Shown here piece by piece: positions 19,838 to 31,510 of a DNA stretch of 64,000 nt (positions are counted from its first letter, which is position 1; the number at the start of each line of letters is the position of its first letter). Below the pieces are notes generated by a model. That model saw only the letters and a program-made list of their open reading frames with translations, was not told the origin of the DNA and did not search any database. This DNA is from Asparagopsis taxiformis (taxonomy: Eukaryota; Rhodophyta; Florideophyceae; Bonnemaisoniales; Bonnemaisoniaceae), in assembly GCA_030407315.1 (NCBI GenBank), contig JALQPE010000284.1, positions 1-64,000 on the forward strand. Reading direction: 5' to 3'. A program made the position numbers and the translations under genes.

Positions 19838-22290
19838 TAGGCCTGTGCATGGTCCGACTGGATTCCAGTCCGGACTAGTCCACCTCCTTGTGGTTCCTAG
19901 ATTCGTCCAAATGCATCTGAACCCGTCCGATTAAATGGGAATAAGGCAGGTCTGCAGTCTGAGAAACAGTGTGAAGACTGTACCGAGGTCCGGTCACTTT
20001 TTTTGGTGAACCAGTCTGGTCCGTATCCATTATAGCATAGAACTGGACCGGACTGGTTCAAAACCCATACGGACCCTGAAGTTCAAATTTGAACGTGCCC
20101 AAGACATCCATACTCTCTCATTCCACGTATTTCCCTCTCCAAACAAACTGTTCGTTCAATACTGTGGTTTTCCTGCATTGCACCATGGATAAGTCCGCGA
20201 ATGATTCTAGCATCGAAAGCCGCGCTCTGGTAGAGACGCCATCCCTGCAGTCTCAGGAATCGACTAGAAGAGGAAATCAAGATTCTGCAACCACGAAGAA
20301 ACGGAAGTTGAGTTCGGTTTGGAAATACTTCACAGAGTCTGCAAATGGGGAGGAAATCAGACAAAAGTGCATCAAATGCTCCACATCATTTAGTATCAAC
20401 AGTGGTGTGTCAACGCTGACCAGACATGTGCGTAAGCATGGTTTTCTACTTGATAACCGTTAGAAAACGTTCAACAGGGATGGGTCATTGGCAGAAAAAT
20501 TAATGCTCCCACGAGCAGAACTACAAGAGTGTGTTTTTACGCAACTATCTCTTTGGATTGTGAGCAGTTTAAATCCATTCTCCGTAGTAGAGAACGTTGA
20601 ATTTGTTAAGCTCCTGAAGCTATTGAACGAAAATGTCGATGTACCTTGCAGAACGACAATACAGAGGAGAATTGATGGGATGTACGAAAGAAAGCTCATC
20701 CACATGAAGGCCGCCCTCCAAAAAGTTCCCGGAAAATTTAGTTTGACCACTGATGCATGGTCATCTCGTATCTCGTGTATACAAAGGATACATGGCCATT
20801 ACAGCACATTGGGTGGACAGTAACTGGTTTCAAAAGGATGCCTGCTAGATTTTTTCCGTTTCCCTACTCCGCATACGGGTGACGCTACTGCTCAGATCCT
20901 GTTTAAAGCCATTGAAAAATGGGACTTGCGCGATTCCGTAGGATCGGTAACAACTGACAACGCTAGTGATATTTGCACCGGTGTGCGTATATTTCATGCG
21001 AAACTATACGATGGAAGAAGAAGTTTTGTACCTCTGCAGGACTTTCATGTGCGTTGCATGGCACATATTATCAACATTGCAGTTAAAGATGCTTTATCAT
21101 TGATATGTAGAGAGGTAAGCTCTGTAAGAACAATTTTGAATTTATTAAGGGCCTCTGTCAAACGGCGTGATACGTTTGAGAACGTTGCAATAGCTCTTGG
21201 GGAATCGAATGCAACACTTCCTGGGATAGATGTTGATACAAGGTGGTCGTCGACTTTCAACATGATGCAGAAAGCGTTTGAAGTGAAAAATGTTTTAAAT
21301 ACTGTTGTCAGTAACATTCCAGAGCTTGCGGAGTGGTCAATTACTGACTCGGATTGGCTCCAATAGAGGAAAATATGTGACTTTCTACAGACTGCAGCTG
21401 CTCTGACCGAAAATCAGTCAGGTAAGAAATATGTCACGTTGAATGTATGTTCGAAGGGATTCAAGCTCCTTTTGAGAAATTGCAGCTCTGTTATTGATGA
21501 AAATGACACTGTTTTGAGACCAATCGCCGAAAAAATGAAGATGAAACTTGAGAAATATGAGAGTTTGGTGTGTTCCGACATAGCCTGTTTGGCGAGAATA
21601 CTTGATCCTCGTTTTCCCAACGACATTCTACGGGATAGCGACATACTACGGCGTTATGTACCAATATCAACTGGCTCCAGCAATTCATCCGGAATTCAAG
21701 CGGGTGGAAGTATTTCTAAATCACTCTATGACCAACTATGGGATGATGAAGATTTTTGTCTTTCCGGAACGTCTGATGACGAAATTAATCGTTTTCTGCA
21801 GGCAACAAATGCAGGGGATCGTTTAATTGACCCACTAACCTGGTGGGGAAATAATCAGGGTAGATTTCCTTCTATTGCAACGCGAAATGTGCTAGCTATT
21901 CAGGCCTCTTCTGTACCGAGTGAGAGCACTTTTTCTCTAGCAGGTATGATGGTAGATACTAGCAGGTGCTCGCTAAGTGACAGATCAATCAAGTCTTGCC
22001 TACTTCTGAATTCCTGGAATCGATATATGGAGTAAAGGGTAGTTCAGTCCATGAGACTGCGGTCTTGCACGGTTCGGTCCACAATAGGGAGCCGTCAGTG
22101 AGGTCCTTTCTGAGGGTTCAATGTCCGGTCCAAATCCTTAGTGAACGTATGTATCAGGACCGCAGTCCCAATTCGTCAACGTGTCTGAGACTGCAGTCTG
22201 TTTCTGGCTAATCATTGGACTGTTCAAGTTCAGTCCACTATTCGTATTCTAACCAGATTTCGGACCAAAGTGGGACCATGCACAGGCCTA
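19838..22290 (+). mobile_element. hAT DNA transposon
   Basis: TIRs TAGGCCTGTGCATGGTCC (19,838-19,855) and its exact complement (22,273-22,290) are flanked by the perfect 8-bp TSD GAAATGAC (19,830-19,837 and 22,291-22,298). This is the standard hAT signature. The 2,453-base element holds one damaged transposase. Perfect TIRs and TSD despite a broken transposase suggest that it was moved by a transposase supplied from elsewhere, or that it died recently. Confidence 0.95.
20185..22035 (+). pseudogene. hAT transposase
   Basis: Starts at ATG 20,185 (MDKSANDSSIESR…). A BED-type zinc finger follows (VWKYF…CIKCSTSF…LTRHVRKH). The RNase H-like core has LTTDAWSS, TTDNASD and FHVRCMAHIINIAV. A C-terminal hAT dimerisation region (PLTWWGNNQ…FPSIATRNVLAIQASSVPSESTFSLAG) ends at 22,035. 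In-frame stops are TAG 20,461-20,463 and TAG 21,364-21,366. A frame change near 20,805 is followed by TAG near 20,848 and a return of frame near 20,850. About 600 residues would be normal for the family, so length is preserved. Confidence 0.9.
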
Positions 22291-22298
22291 GAAATGAC

Positions 22299-22623
22299 TT
22301 TTTTAAGAAAACTTCTATAGATAATTTCTACCAGAAATTTAATTTAGGGTTAGATGGACATCTGGAAAGTTGAAGACCTCCACCCGGCTGAAGCTTAAAG
22401 CAGCTCCCAGCGGCCGAAAAACAACGTGGGCAGAGTAGCTACACTTGGTAAAATCTATCTTTTCTCCCTTCCACTATTCTACAGCTTTCCTCCACAACTG
22501 CCACGTACAACATACTTGACTCCATTCGTCTTGTCTTGAGATCGCCGACGGTTCTGATGACAGGCTGTCTTGTATTAGCATCCTGAAACAGACAATGGCA
22601 CCGTAGTAGTTGGAGACGAAATT
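22299..22623. other. Gene-free stretch after the hAT element
   Basis: No coding signal or repeat recognised. Confidence 0.4.
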
Positions 22624-23100
22624 CTCCTTATAGTAACGATTTACCTGGAATCACTATTAAATTTCTATTGTATTTCATGGTCGCTGAAAGTCTTTCCTAG
22701 CCAATAGACCCGTTTTTCTTCATAGTTACATCCAAAATTCAACCCCCAACTACCCAATAAAAAAATTCAGCAGCAGCGAATCTCATAATCTACTCGCCCA
22801 CTTGGCACAGTACAGTACGCTACTTTACGAAATACTCTAACACTACTGGCTCCTGTGGCCACACGATGCACACATGGCATGCTTAGTTATATTTTGCCGT
22901 GTGCAGTGCAACTGGCCTGCCATCTGGCCTGGCAACCACTGCACATGGCCGGCGCAGTAGTGTACAGTGCAGCTTCAGCCAGGATAGTGTATCCACTGAG
23001 TGCACTGTACGCGAGTGCGACACTATTATCCTGTACAATAAAAGTGTATCCTACGCATGGTAGATTAGTGAATACAGTACTATAGGGGCATAATACACTA
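22624..23100 (+). repeat. 480-bp repeat shared with the long-TIR arms
   Basis: Clearly related, at roughly 80% by eye, to 25,502-25,985 in the left TIR arm and to its mirror at about 51,161-51,644. Anchors are TAGTAACGATTTACCTG, ATTCAGCAGCAGCGAATCTC and a CACACATGGCA block. This copy lies upstream of the Helitron gene, outside the TIR element. It is either a repeat of its own or Helitron 5' DNA captured by the TIR element. Confidence 0.75.
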
Positions 23101-23898
23101 GAAAATTATGTGAAGGTGTATCGCACCATGCAACGCTCCATGCAATGTTGGTTGTGTTGCACACTGTACTAAACGGTAGGCTGCACGGTTGTTTCGAGAC
23201 CTCCACGTCTCTGTTGCGAGCGCGTTGCGAGCGAAGCGAACATCTTTCCGGGAAGGAAATTCAGTGCACGAGCAAGTCGGTCCGTTGCTGTGGCTCTCTG
23301 GCGCGCCGGCGGGTGGGAAACGCCTTCCGTCGATCAGTCCGCGGTTGCTGTAGGAAGATACGCCCCCCTCGAACTCCTCACTATACCCGAGTACTGTGCC
23401 GAGTCACACACTACTCGGGGAAGGAGCAGCTCAACGGGTGACCCCTTTTGACACGTACGAGTACAGTAGAGGACCGTGACTGTGGACCACCGGGGAAAGT
23501 TTCTTTAAGTTAGTACCCGACCCACAGTCGTGGTCCAAACCCGCTCCTGAGAAGGGAAACTGGAGGAGCACAAGTCCTGGTCTACTTACAGGCAAAACCG
23601 GGGGTTACTCGTACCCTCAGAGTGCAAACTCAAAGTGTTGAGCTGGGTTGCAAGACCCCCACTGGCCGCAAGAAGGAGTAGCGTCCTGAGGCACAAAGCG
23701 AACGAACATTGATCAAAATGCCCAACCCGACAACAACACCAGAGAGGGCTTCACGGGGCGGAGCACAGGCAAACAGCGGCGGGCGGAGGTGCAAGAAGAG
23801 GAGCTGGGCGTCCCCGTTCTGTGAATCGCCAGGATGGTTCATCGGCGCATCAACCGAGCAGCAGAAATGGGCAGCGACGGAGGGGATAAGCAGTCACC

Positions 23899-25174
23899 GT
23901 GCCTGAGCCGGACGAAGGGAATATGCATGCTGAGGGTGATCATGTATCTGTGGGACCTGCCGTAGAGGCCGTTGAAAACGAAGGAGCTGGAGGAGTAGAT
24001 GAGATCCAGCCGTCAGGGAGGCCCGAAGTCGATCGCGTGAGACTCACTGGAGTAGCTGAACCTAGAAGCAGATCCTTTCCAGTTCACTACGTATGGGATT
24101 CTGGAGCGCCTAGGTCGACTGGAACTACTAGAGAACGTTGCTGTGGACGATGTGGCAGTCGTTCGCATACCGTTTCGAGATGTCCATTGACTGATTGGAC
24201 TCTACGCGTCCTGTACTGCAAGTTCTGTGGGTCAATCCTGTTCGGAAAAGAGTCGGAAGGTGTATGCTGTGGCGGAAGCAGTAGATTTGCTGGGATCTCA
24301 TTCCGACGACGCCACACGAATGAGTCACTCAAAGAGCTGTACTCATGGCGATCTATGCGCAAGAGCTCCGTGCAGATTAATTCTCTCTTTGCTACTGTCT
24401 TGACATTCATGGACATGAAGTATGTAAGAGGCGGAGGTCCATCATTCCTACATCTCCACGGAAATGCCGCAGTAGCTCTCCCACTGAAGGACAACAACCG
24501 TTACACCTTTCTGTGGTCAAGCGAATTAGGGCCCAGCTTGCGGCAAAATGACTATAGGTCCTCACTGATTAGGAATGCAGTCGTTGACGGAAGTGTTATG
24601 CACGCTGTACGAGTTCTCTAGCGGCATATGGACCCGAGGCCTTCTATAATGCGTGAATCTTATCGTTCACTGTTTCAAAGAGGCAGTTCCTTCACTGAAT
24701 TGCAGACAAACGTGCAAGGAAGCGATGTTGAAATATCTCCTGACTCTGTCGGAAGTGATGGCATCTCCGTGCGGAACTTCACAGGGAGACACGTTGGAAG
24801 CGTAGAGACCGAAAGAGCAAGTGGTCCACTCGATGAAGAAAACCCAGGAATGCCAACATATCTACAGGCGTACACAGTTCAACAGAATGGTCTTTTCTCG
24901 ACCCAAACGCCCATGGCACAATTAGTTGGAGGGAGTGACACAACGAGGGAAGAAGGAGGAGGAAGAGTTGTAAAGTACCGAACTCTAAAACCCTCTTCAC
25001 GAATCGCCGAAAAAGGTGCATTCCCGCTTCTGTACCCCTACGGAAGAGACCAAGAGCCGTTTGATATGGATGTCTACCTGAGGGCAAAGAGAAACCCTTC
25101 GTCTTCTGGAGATGAAGTGAAAAAGAAGCTGGAGCGAATGACCTGGGCGGAAAATGTCAAAAGACGCCTTTATA
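23899..25174 (+). pseudogene. Helitron Rep protein, N-terminal part
   Basis: The frame starts in a GTG at 23,899; the first ATG is at 23,923. It has a Cys-rich segment (CCGRCGSRSHTVSRC…LYCKFCG…CCGG) and a block RKSSVQINSLFATVLTF…GGGPSFLHLHGNAAV, which matches the N-terminal region of Helitron Rep/helicase proteins. The later GAFPLLYPYGRDQEPF also fits. One in-frame stop (TAG 24,619-24,621) splits it. At 25,174 the 26.8-kb insertion cuts the frame, and it resumes at 51,977. Confidence 0.82.
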
Positions 25175-28100
25175 ACACTGATTTCCAGTAATTCAGAAAA
25201 AAATATTTATATCAGAAAAGTTCAAAAGTCTGGATTTATGTTTGCTGTTGGTAAAGGGCTAATTGGAGCCTCATTCTAGCGGGTGGATATGATTTGAGCG
25301 CTTTTTGAGCTTTTAAACAGTTTATATGGATTCTGTTCTGCCTCAGTTGGTATCATGACGATGGGACACGTGTCCTATATGTTGTGGGTAGCTTCTGGAC
25401 AAGCTGCAATCGGTACGCACTGCGAGAAACTAAAGAGGACAGCTGTCTCTAGGAAGCGTTCACTTCATGAGTGCACAATGCCTAGCTCAAAGGTAAGCTT
25501 CTTGTAGTAACGATTTACCTGAAATCGCTATTAAATTTCTGCTGTATTTAATGCTTGCCGAAAGCCCCTCCCAGCCAATCGACTCGTTTTCCTTCATAGT
25601 TACATCCAAAAATCAACCCCCAACTACCCAATAAAAAATTCAGCAGCAGCGAATCTCATAATCTACTCGCCCACTTCGCACTGTACATTACGATACTTTA
25701 CGAAATACTATGGTCCTACTGGCTCATATGACCACACGTTGCACACATGGCACGCTCAGTTGTACTTGGCCATGTGCCGTGCAACTTCCCTAGCAACCGC
25801 TGCACATGGCCATTTCAGTAGTGTACAGAGAAGTAGAGGGAGAATGGTGTATGGACAGGGTGCTCTTTCTGCAGTTGCGACACTATAATCCAGTCCTGTA
25901 AAAGTGTATTCAAGCCTAGATAGAGATGCGAATACGGTAGTTATGAGGACATGCTACACTACCATAGTATGTGAGAGTGTATGGGTATATTGGAATGGGA
26001 AATATTTGGGGATTGCGAGCCAAGACTTGCCTGCTCTGGCAAATACAATTCCGGCCGATCGGATACACGCGCGCGAAGCGCGCGCCAGTGCGTAGAGGGT
26101 ACTTTTCTCGGTTCAACGATACGCATGAACAGGACATATCTCCAGATTCTTTGTGAAGATTATGAGATATCATGGCGACATGAACGCTAAGAATGTCCAC
26201 TGAGAGAAGTAAGCGTATCCCAGCACACTCAAATATACGCCTCGTGCACTGTTGAGACTTCCCGAAAGCACGCCGGTTCCCTGGGAGCAGCTTCGCGAAG
26301 TGGAGGCCTTTATCACATCACGAATGTCAAACGATTTGTTAGCCAAGTTTCGCATGTTCTCGAACAAGTCTCACAGGCGCAACGGGGCAACAATGATGGG
26401 GGAACGAAGCGTGCTTGTCGTCATTTTCGTCGCATAGGACTGCCAACTTGTGACGATGAAGAACCTCCGCTCCATTATCTGGACCATGTCAAGAAACTTG
26501 AGTCACTGGAGGCGATCTGTATGGAGCTTTACGCCGACCGCGAAAATAATTCTGTGGCAGATTGTTGTTACGAATCCAAGCCCTTGCGAGACACTCCTTT
26601 CACCAACAGCCTTTCATACTGACCTTTCTACCTTGTTCTCTCAATCATGGCTACTCTCCACCGCGCAGCTCCTCAACTGCTTCCCGACACCATCGACTAA
26701 TGTAGCCAACGTCAAATGCTCACAGCGGAACTATTTCTATCTTTCATCAATGAGTTTGTTATACTACAAAGGTCCTCAGCGATTTGTTACTATATGGCTC
26801 CAGATTTGAACATGTTCAGCACAGTGATATTAGCGGGCGAGAGCTAGACGAAGGTGATGGTGATGGGAATGAATTGGTGAATGGCCAATATTCTCTGTCT
26901 TTTTGGAGATATGACTATGTGCTATGTGAATTGCAAAGTGGATTAGTGGAGTAATGTCACCCATTTTAACCGGGAGCGAATATGTCGAGGTGCAACCATT
27001 GACAAAACAATCGTCAGCAAGAATCGAGGTGGAATGGCGCGACTATAGCTCGATGGAGGGCCAAAGCGGCAGTGCAGATGTCTCACGGACGGTCCTCACA
27101 TCTCAATTGATGAAGGGATGATAATGTAATCGTTCATGGTCCGATTGCTGTAAAGTCGCCGCTTCGCTCCCATTATGTTTGCGCGATTGCCGTACAAGCA
27201 TGACGCCAATCTTGAGATTTTACCACTGGCAAGATTGAATGGGCAGTATACAACTATTTCACCTCTCAATCAATTGCAGCAGGAAGGATTAGCACCCATC
27301 GAACAAGCATACGACAATCGTCGCGAGACGCTGAATCGGATCAATGAGCATCTACTATGTCAGGGTGCGTTGAAAGAAATGAATGTTGACTTTGTGGACA
27401 ATTGTGAGTGTATTTGATTGCAGTGCATATGGTTGAGGCGCTCAGGAGAGGCACTGACTTGTACCATAACCAGTATCCTTATCCGTGGTATGAAGCTGAA
27501 AAACGCGGACTATTCGCGAACTAGGTGAACTAATTGTACATCTACCGGCACTGCTTTATTCTTTCGCTGAGAAGATTGATTACTCAAGTTGAGTGGAACC
27601 CTTCGTCTCATCGTGGATCGCAATGTCGCTAACCAAATCCCATCGAAGAACAACGTGAATGTACCATTCAAAGACATGTCTCACTCGAACTGCTGTGGTG
27701 TGATGAGAAGCCTTCAGTTCTCGACGTTTGTTATTTCCACCCATTCTATTGTACTGTCTGCAGGGGGATTTTCAAGATTTAATTGATTCATCCGTGCAAG
27801 TCTGTTAAGATGAACTCGTCCAGTGTCGATATTCTTGTCACCGCTGCACACAAGTCGCTAGTATCCAAACTGTCCTTGCTTTCGGCAAATTTTTCAAATG
27901 ATCAATATGCTCCGGGAAGTGAAGAAGGTACCTCAACAGAGTTTTGGATTGATATCGCGTTGCGCTGGGGAGACTATGATTCGCATACCGCTGAAAAGTA
28001 TTCCAGAGCAAAATTTCACGACTATGAGACCGACGACATGACGATAGATATGAAAGTCTGACAGGATTGCTGATCGCAGCGATCGCGGCTGTCGACATTG

Positions 28101-28817
28101 TCAAAAGAAAAAACAAGCGATAGAGCACGCAGAAGCGACTAGGCGCATCTGGGATAGTCTTCATTAGACTTTGGGGTGGGCAGGAGGATTATGACACAGT
28201 CTGGGTCGATCACTGCAAATGAGAAGGCATGAATGTACATCCCACGCGTGACGACACAACTCCTCTTTGTATGCCATTACTAAGGTACAAAGATGAATTG
28301 TCTAGCGTCATACCTGACGCGCCATCGGTGCGTCTTACATACTCACTGCTGCAATCTAACAGTTTCGCTCACGTGTAAAGACTTCATCCACCATACGATC
28401 GAACCTAGTTACATAGGGCTGGTGGTGTGCTCACGCGATGTATTTTTTTCCAAAGGGCTTTGTAGGAATGCCAGAGGTGAATTGGTGTCACAAAGAGATG
28501 TGATGTGTAGCATAGGTGCGGCGTCTGCTTTCTTTGCGCTGAACGACCAAACCATGACTTCCCATCCCGGCACCACGCACGCATATATCCGCCGTGCACA
28601 TCCTCACCTCTTATGAAACTCGTCTCATTGTTACCAGCCCATCTATGGATACTGCAAAATCTACGCCTCGCTTCGAACAACGCCAAGCGCGTTCGAGATC
28701 GCCGAGCGCCACTGCTGATTCGGACGATGGTTCAGCGCACATTTCTAATCCAGATAGCGATTCTGGCGTATCTAAACCTGCTCAGTTTCCTAAGAGATTG
28801 ATGCACAACTATTTTCA
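25175..28817 (+). repeat. Left terminal inverted repeat arm
   Basis: This 3.64-kb arm is mirrored by 35,864-37,193 joined to 49,659-51,970. Positions 25,175-27,490 pair with the right arm as x and 77,146-x. Positions 27,500-28,817 pair as x and 64,681-x. Only a few differences are visible, for example A7 versus A6 near 25,196 and one base near 27,213. The arm contains the 480-bp repeat (25,502-25,985), a GC palindrome near 26,070 and the PRP8 fragment. The match breaks up after the TTCA at 28,814-28,817. Confidence 0.93.
26130..28061 (+). pseudogene. PRP8: Captured PRP8 (U5 snRNP core factor) fragment
   Basis: Conceptual translation gives, in PRP8 order, IMRYHGDM…LKYTPRALLRLPESTPVPWEQLREVE (26,148-26,310), CDDEEPPLHYLDHVKKLESLEAI…SKPLRDTPF (26,450-26,620), [19 protein letters not shown] (about 26,970-27,030), YKHDANLEILPLARL…LIEQAYDN-type block (27,193-27,400), QYPYPWYEAEKRGLF (27,470-27,520), LRLIVDRNVANQ…NVPFKDMSHSN (27,600-27,700) and IHPCKSVKMNSSSVDIL…WIDIALRWGDYDSH (27,786-28,000). 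PRP8 is the most conserved spliceosomal protein, so the match is clear. Stops, shifts and large internal deletions make it a pseudogene. It lies inside the TIR arm and is copied in the other arm, so the element captured it from the host. Confidence 0.9.
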
Positions 28818-28870
28818 TGGATCTATGAATGTGCTTGGAAAAGGCTGAGGTCCACTGCAGAGGCAGTCCT
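28071..28870 (+). other. Inner part of the left TIR arm, no firm gene
   Basis: A short frame at 28,594-28,848 with a Ser/Arg/Asp-rich composition recurs in the right arm only because the arms are duplicates. I do not accept it as a gene. The arms lose similarity beyond 28,817. Confidence 0.4.
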
Positions 28871-31510
28871 TCAGCTCAGGCATTGCCGTATCTTATTTAT
28901 TGTACGAGTTCCAATCTTGTTAGAACTTGAAAGCCGATGGAAGTTTACATGGACACTCTCCACGGGGACTAAATCGACCCAAGGTACACTACTGTTCCCC
29001 TTTTGTATGAATGAAGGTGCGTAAGACCCTGAGTATGCTGAGGTCCCTTTCCGCAATTCCCACCAATGCACTTCCAGCTTAGATACATTTCCAGCCTCGC
29101 TCCGCACCACATTTCTGATGTTTCCGAGCCAGAAAGGAAGGATAGCTGACTGTTGCTCTCCTTTCACTACCACGAATGTATTGATTTCATATTCGAGATC
29201 CTGGAAGGCTTCTGCTCTATCATGGTGATCTCTTTCTTCGTTATAGTCCTCTCCAGTGTTGTCAGTCCTGCAGATAGAATTTGCGAGTTCAAAACATTCT
29301 CGAAGGTTCCAATGAAATGAGATATCCCTAGATTGATACACTTGGTCCCTTAGATGTCTCAGTTTCTGCATTTTTGCCGGGTCATTGATCCGTGTCTCTT
29401 CAGATTGAAGTCTCTTATTAACCTCTATGTAGTTAGAAGGAGCAACTACTGAGGTGGGTGGGGTCTTGTGTAAGCTAGGAACAGACTTAAGAAAGCCTGA
29501 ATCGCTGTCATTCTCTAGAAGCGGTATCCAGTCGTCGTCACTGTTAGTCTTCACACAGCACTTTGTACGGAAGTATCTTGTCGTATTATTAATATCTGAA
29601 GCATTTTGTGTCGCAAACTCTGGAGAAAGCTCAGAAGATGTGTGATTAAACTTGAAATACCTAAAGCTAGTGAATCGCTTCACTTTCTTCAAGCAGTTAT
29701 CTTGTTTGCACAGGCCCGAGAAATTGATGATATTGGACATATTGTTGACAACAGGAGAGGGTGTGTAGGCAAGCTGGAGCTGTCTCATCAAGTCCTGCAT
29801 CGTAATTGCGTCGTTTGTACGTAGGCGTCGTGATGTACAACTAAATGTTTGGTCTATATCGGTGTGAGTATGCCCGATTGGTAAAAATGAAGCGTGGACT
29901 TCTCTGAAGACACCCCAAGAGAAAAGAGATTCTAAATAAGCAAGCAAAAAGCTGTTCTTATTCTCTCGAATACAGTTATCAAGCTGTACGTAGAGCACAG
30001 GTGGGAGCGATGGATATGAAAGTGTCTTCATTTGAATAGTACGGTGCAAAGCTTCGATAATATGATTTGCCCCCGTCTCAAACTCCTCTGTGAGTGTGTA
30101 AAGTGATAAATGCTTGACACTACCATGTTCCAATACCCCTACGAGCTTCACCTTGAGAGAATGACCTTTTGTATTCTTCGTTGAGAATGTAAAATGTGGA
30201 AGGCCGAAAGACGACTGGTCGGCACCGTCAACAATCAGAGACATGTACTGCGAGGGGTATAAGATAGATTGTTCGCATTTTCGCAAATATTCTTGTCTCT
30301 CACGTGAAACCATTTCATTATGTTTACGCTTCGCTTTCAGCACATCTTCTGATTTTCCCTTATCGGTCCCAGCCCGGTTCAGGGCCGAGCGGAATGACTC
30401 ACACTCATGGCAGATGGTAAAGCGATGGACTTTTCGGATCTTGAGGTTTGGAACATAAAGCTTCCATGTCTTGTAGAAATAGATTCTTGAAGGTGGCTTG
30501 GAGTTGTATATTTGCTCGAACTCTGTCTTGAACCAGTCATACACTTGCCCCTTCTGGAAGAAAGGCAAATGGTGTTCTGCAGAGTCGGGCATTTGGTCTC
30601 CAGTACTTTCCGACAGTCTCTTTAGGAAGGTAATGATCCTCTCCCTGCCATCAGCCACAGTGGTTCCACCAACTCCAGTTATACGCATAGTTTTTCGACT
30701 CATGGGTGTTCCCTTTACAGAACATTGAAGATCAGTAGAGAAACCGAAACATTTATCAAGGAAACGGCTGCAAACGCGATTCTTGTTAAAGTAAAATGCA
30801 TTGGTGCTGGTGTCGAGCATCCTCTGAAGATAATTCCTCCTTTCATACTGTTTCATCAAGAGAACTTTTGAAAGTTGTGACGCCAGGAAACGTTGGTCAA
30901 CTTTCTGAAGACATTTTATCCTTTTACAGCACTTTTCTTTGGTGAGTATGTTCATCAAATGACTCTGGTCGTCACCACGAACTTGAATTGTGTGAGAAAA
31001 TGGGATGATTAAATCCCTTCCAATCCCTGTTTCCTTTGCTTCCTTCTTCCGGCGCTTCCGCAAGTCCGAATCCTCATCTTCTGCAGGAACCCTAGCCTTG
31101 AACGAGTACTTTCTCTTTCCTGTTTCGACATTGAAAGGAGGGTAATGTGGGGATTTATTGAGATCGTTCTCTGTACTGTCATTTCCCTCATCAATCGAAT
31201 GTTCATCCATGCAGTTTTCATGCGCAGCTGATTCGAGCTCATCATATGTGGGCGAGCAGAAAAGATCATAATTCTTGGGGTTCGCAAAATAACTTTCAGA
31301 GAGCTCATCATAGTTAGCTTCCGAGATTGACATTGTAGACCCCTCTGATGAAGTCATGTATTCATCTGAACCGTGTAATAGATGCGGCAAGAATGAACGA
31401 CAATTGTTCAATTTATGAGAAACTGGTTTCTGGGAGTTGCACAGTTCTCCGAGTGGGGATGATCTATATCGTTCTGTGGCTGAATATTGAATGTATGTTA
31501 ACGGAAACAT
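28871..31510 (-). CDS. DUF7869-like protein, candidate transposase
   Basis: ATG at 31,510 gives 879 residues with one uninterrupted frame to TGA 28,871. The N-terminal third is acidic with a basic cluster (LRKRRKKEAK). A CHEC pair (CxxC) lies near residue 367. The core has SLIVDGADQ (Asp428/431), YVQLDNCIRENKN (Asp511) and FLPIGHTHTDIDQTFS (Asp551/553). The last two match, as far as I recall, the DUF7869 family of uncharacterised eukaryotic proteins. Spaced acidic residues in strand-like contexts suggest an RNase H-like DDE/D fold, hence a possible transposase (inference). It is the only gene in the element that looks able to act on the TIRs, and it lies divergent to the ParB-MTase gene with a 1.2-kb gap. 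Its last codons overlap a sequence repeated at 35,586-35,673. Confidence 0.65.
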   Translation of the reverse strand: MFPLTYIQYSATERYRSSPLGELCNSQKPVSHKLNNCRSFLPHLLHGSDEYMTSSEGSTMSISEANYDELSESYFANPKNYDLFCSPTYDELESAAHENCMDEHSIDEGNDSTENDLNKSPHYPPFNVETGKRKYSFKARVPAEDEDSDLRKRRKKEAKETGIGRDLIIPFSHTIQVRGDDQSHLMNILTKEKCCKRIKCLQKVDQRFLASQLSKVLLMKQYERRNYLQRMLDTSTNAFYFNKNRVCSRFLDKCFGFSTDLQCSVKGTPMSRKTMRITGVGGTTVADGRERIITFLKRLSESTGDQMPDSAEHHLPFFQKGQVYDWFKTEFEQIYNSKPPSRIYFYKTWKLYVPNLKIRKVHRFTICHECESFRSALNRAGTDKGKSEDVLKAKRKHNEMVSRERQEYLRKCEQSILYPSQYMSLIVDGADQSSFGLPHFTFSTKNTKGHSLKVKLVGVLEHGSVKHLSLYTLTEEFETGANHIIEALHRTIQMKTLSYPSLPPVLYVQLDNCIRENKNSFLLAYLESLFSWGVFREVHASFLPIGHTHTDIDQTFSCTSRRLRTNDAITMQDLMRQLQLAYTPSPVVNNMSNIINFSGLCKQDNCLKKVKRFTSFRYFKFNHTSSELSPEFATQNASDINNTTRYFRTKCCVKTNSDDDWIPLLENDSDSGFLKSVPSLHKTPPTSVVAPSNYIEVNKRLQSEETRINDPAKMQKLRHLRDQVYQSRDISFHWNLRECFELANSICRTDNTGEDYNEERDHHDRAEAFQDLEYEINTFVVVKGEQQSAILPFWLGNIRNVVRSEAGNVSKLEVHWWELRKGTSAYSGSYAPSFIQKGNSSVPWVDLVPVESVHVNFHRLSSSNKIGTRTINKIRQCLS

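Noticed and set aside
25175..25180. CACTA-type ends (CACTG with 3-bp TSD) for the long-TIR element
   Set aside because: Starting the TIR at CACTG gives no 3-bp duplication; only the ACACTG start gives a 6-bp TSD that also restores the Helitron frame.
25916..26200. Several overlapping short frames in the TIR arm
   Set aside because: They lie on both strands over non-coding or PRP8-derived sequence and are duplicated only with the arm.
28594..28848. Small Ser/Arg-rich frame in the TIR arms, present twice
   Set aside because: Its conservation is explained by the near-identity of the two arms; no start context or family supports a gene.
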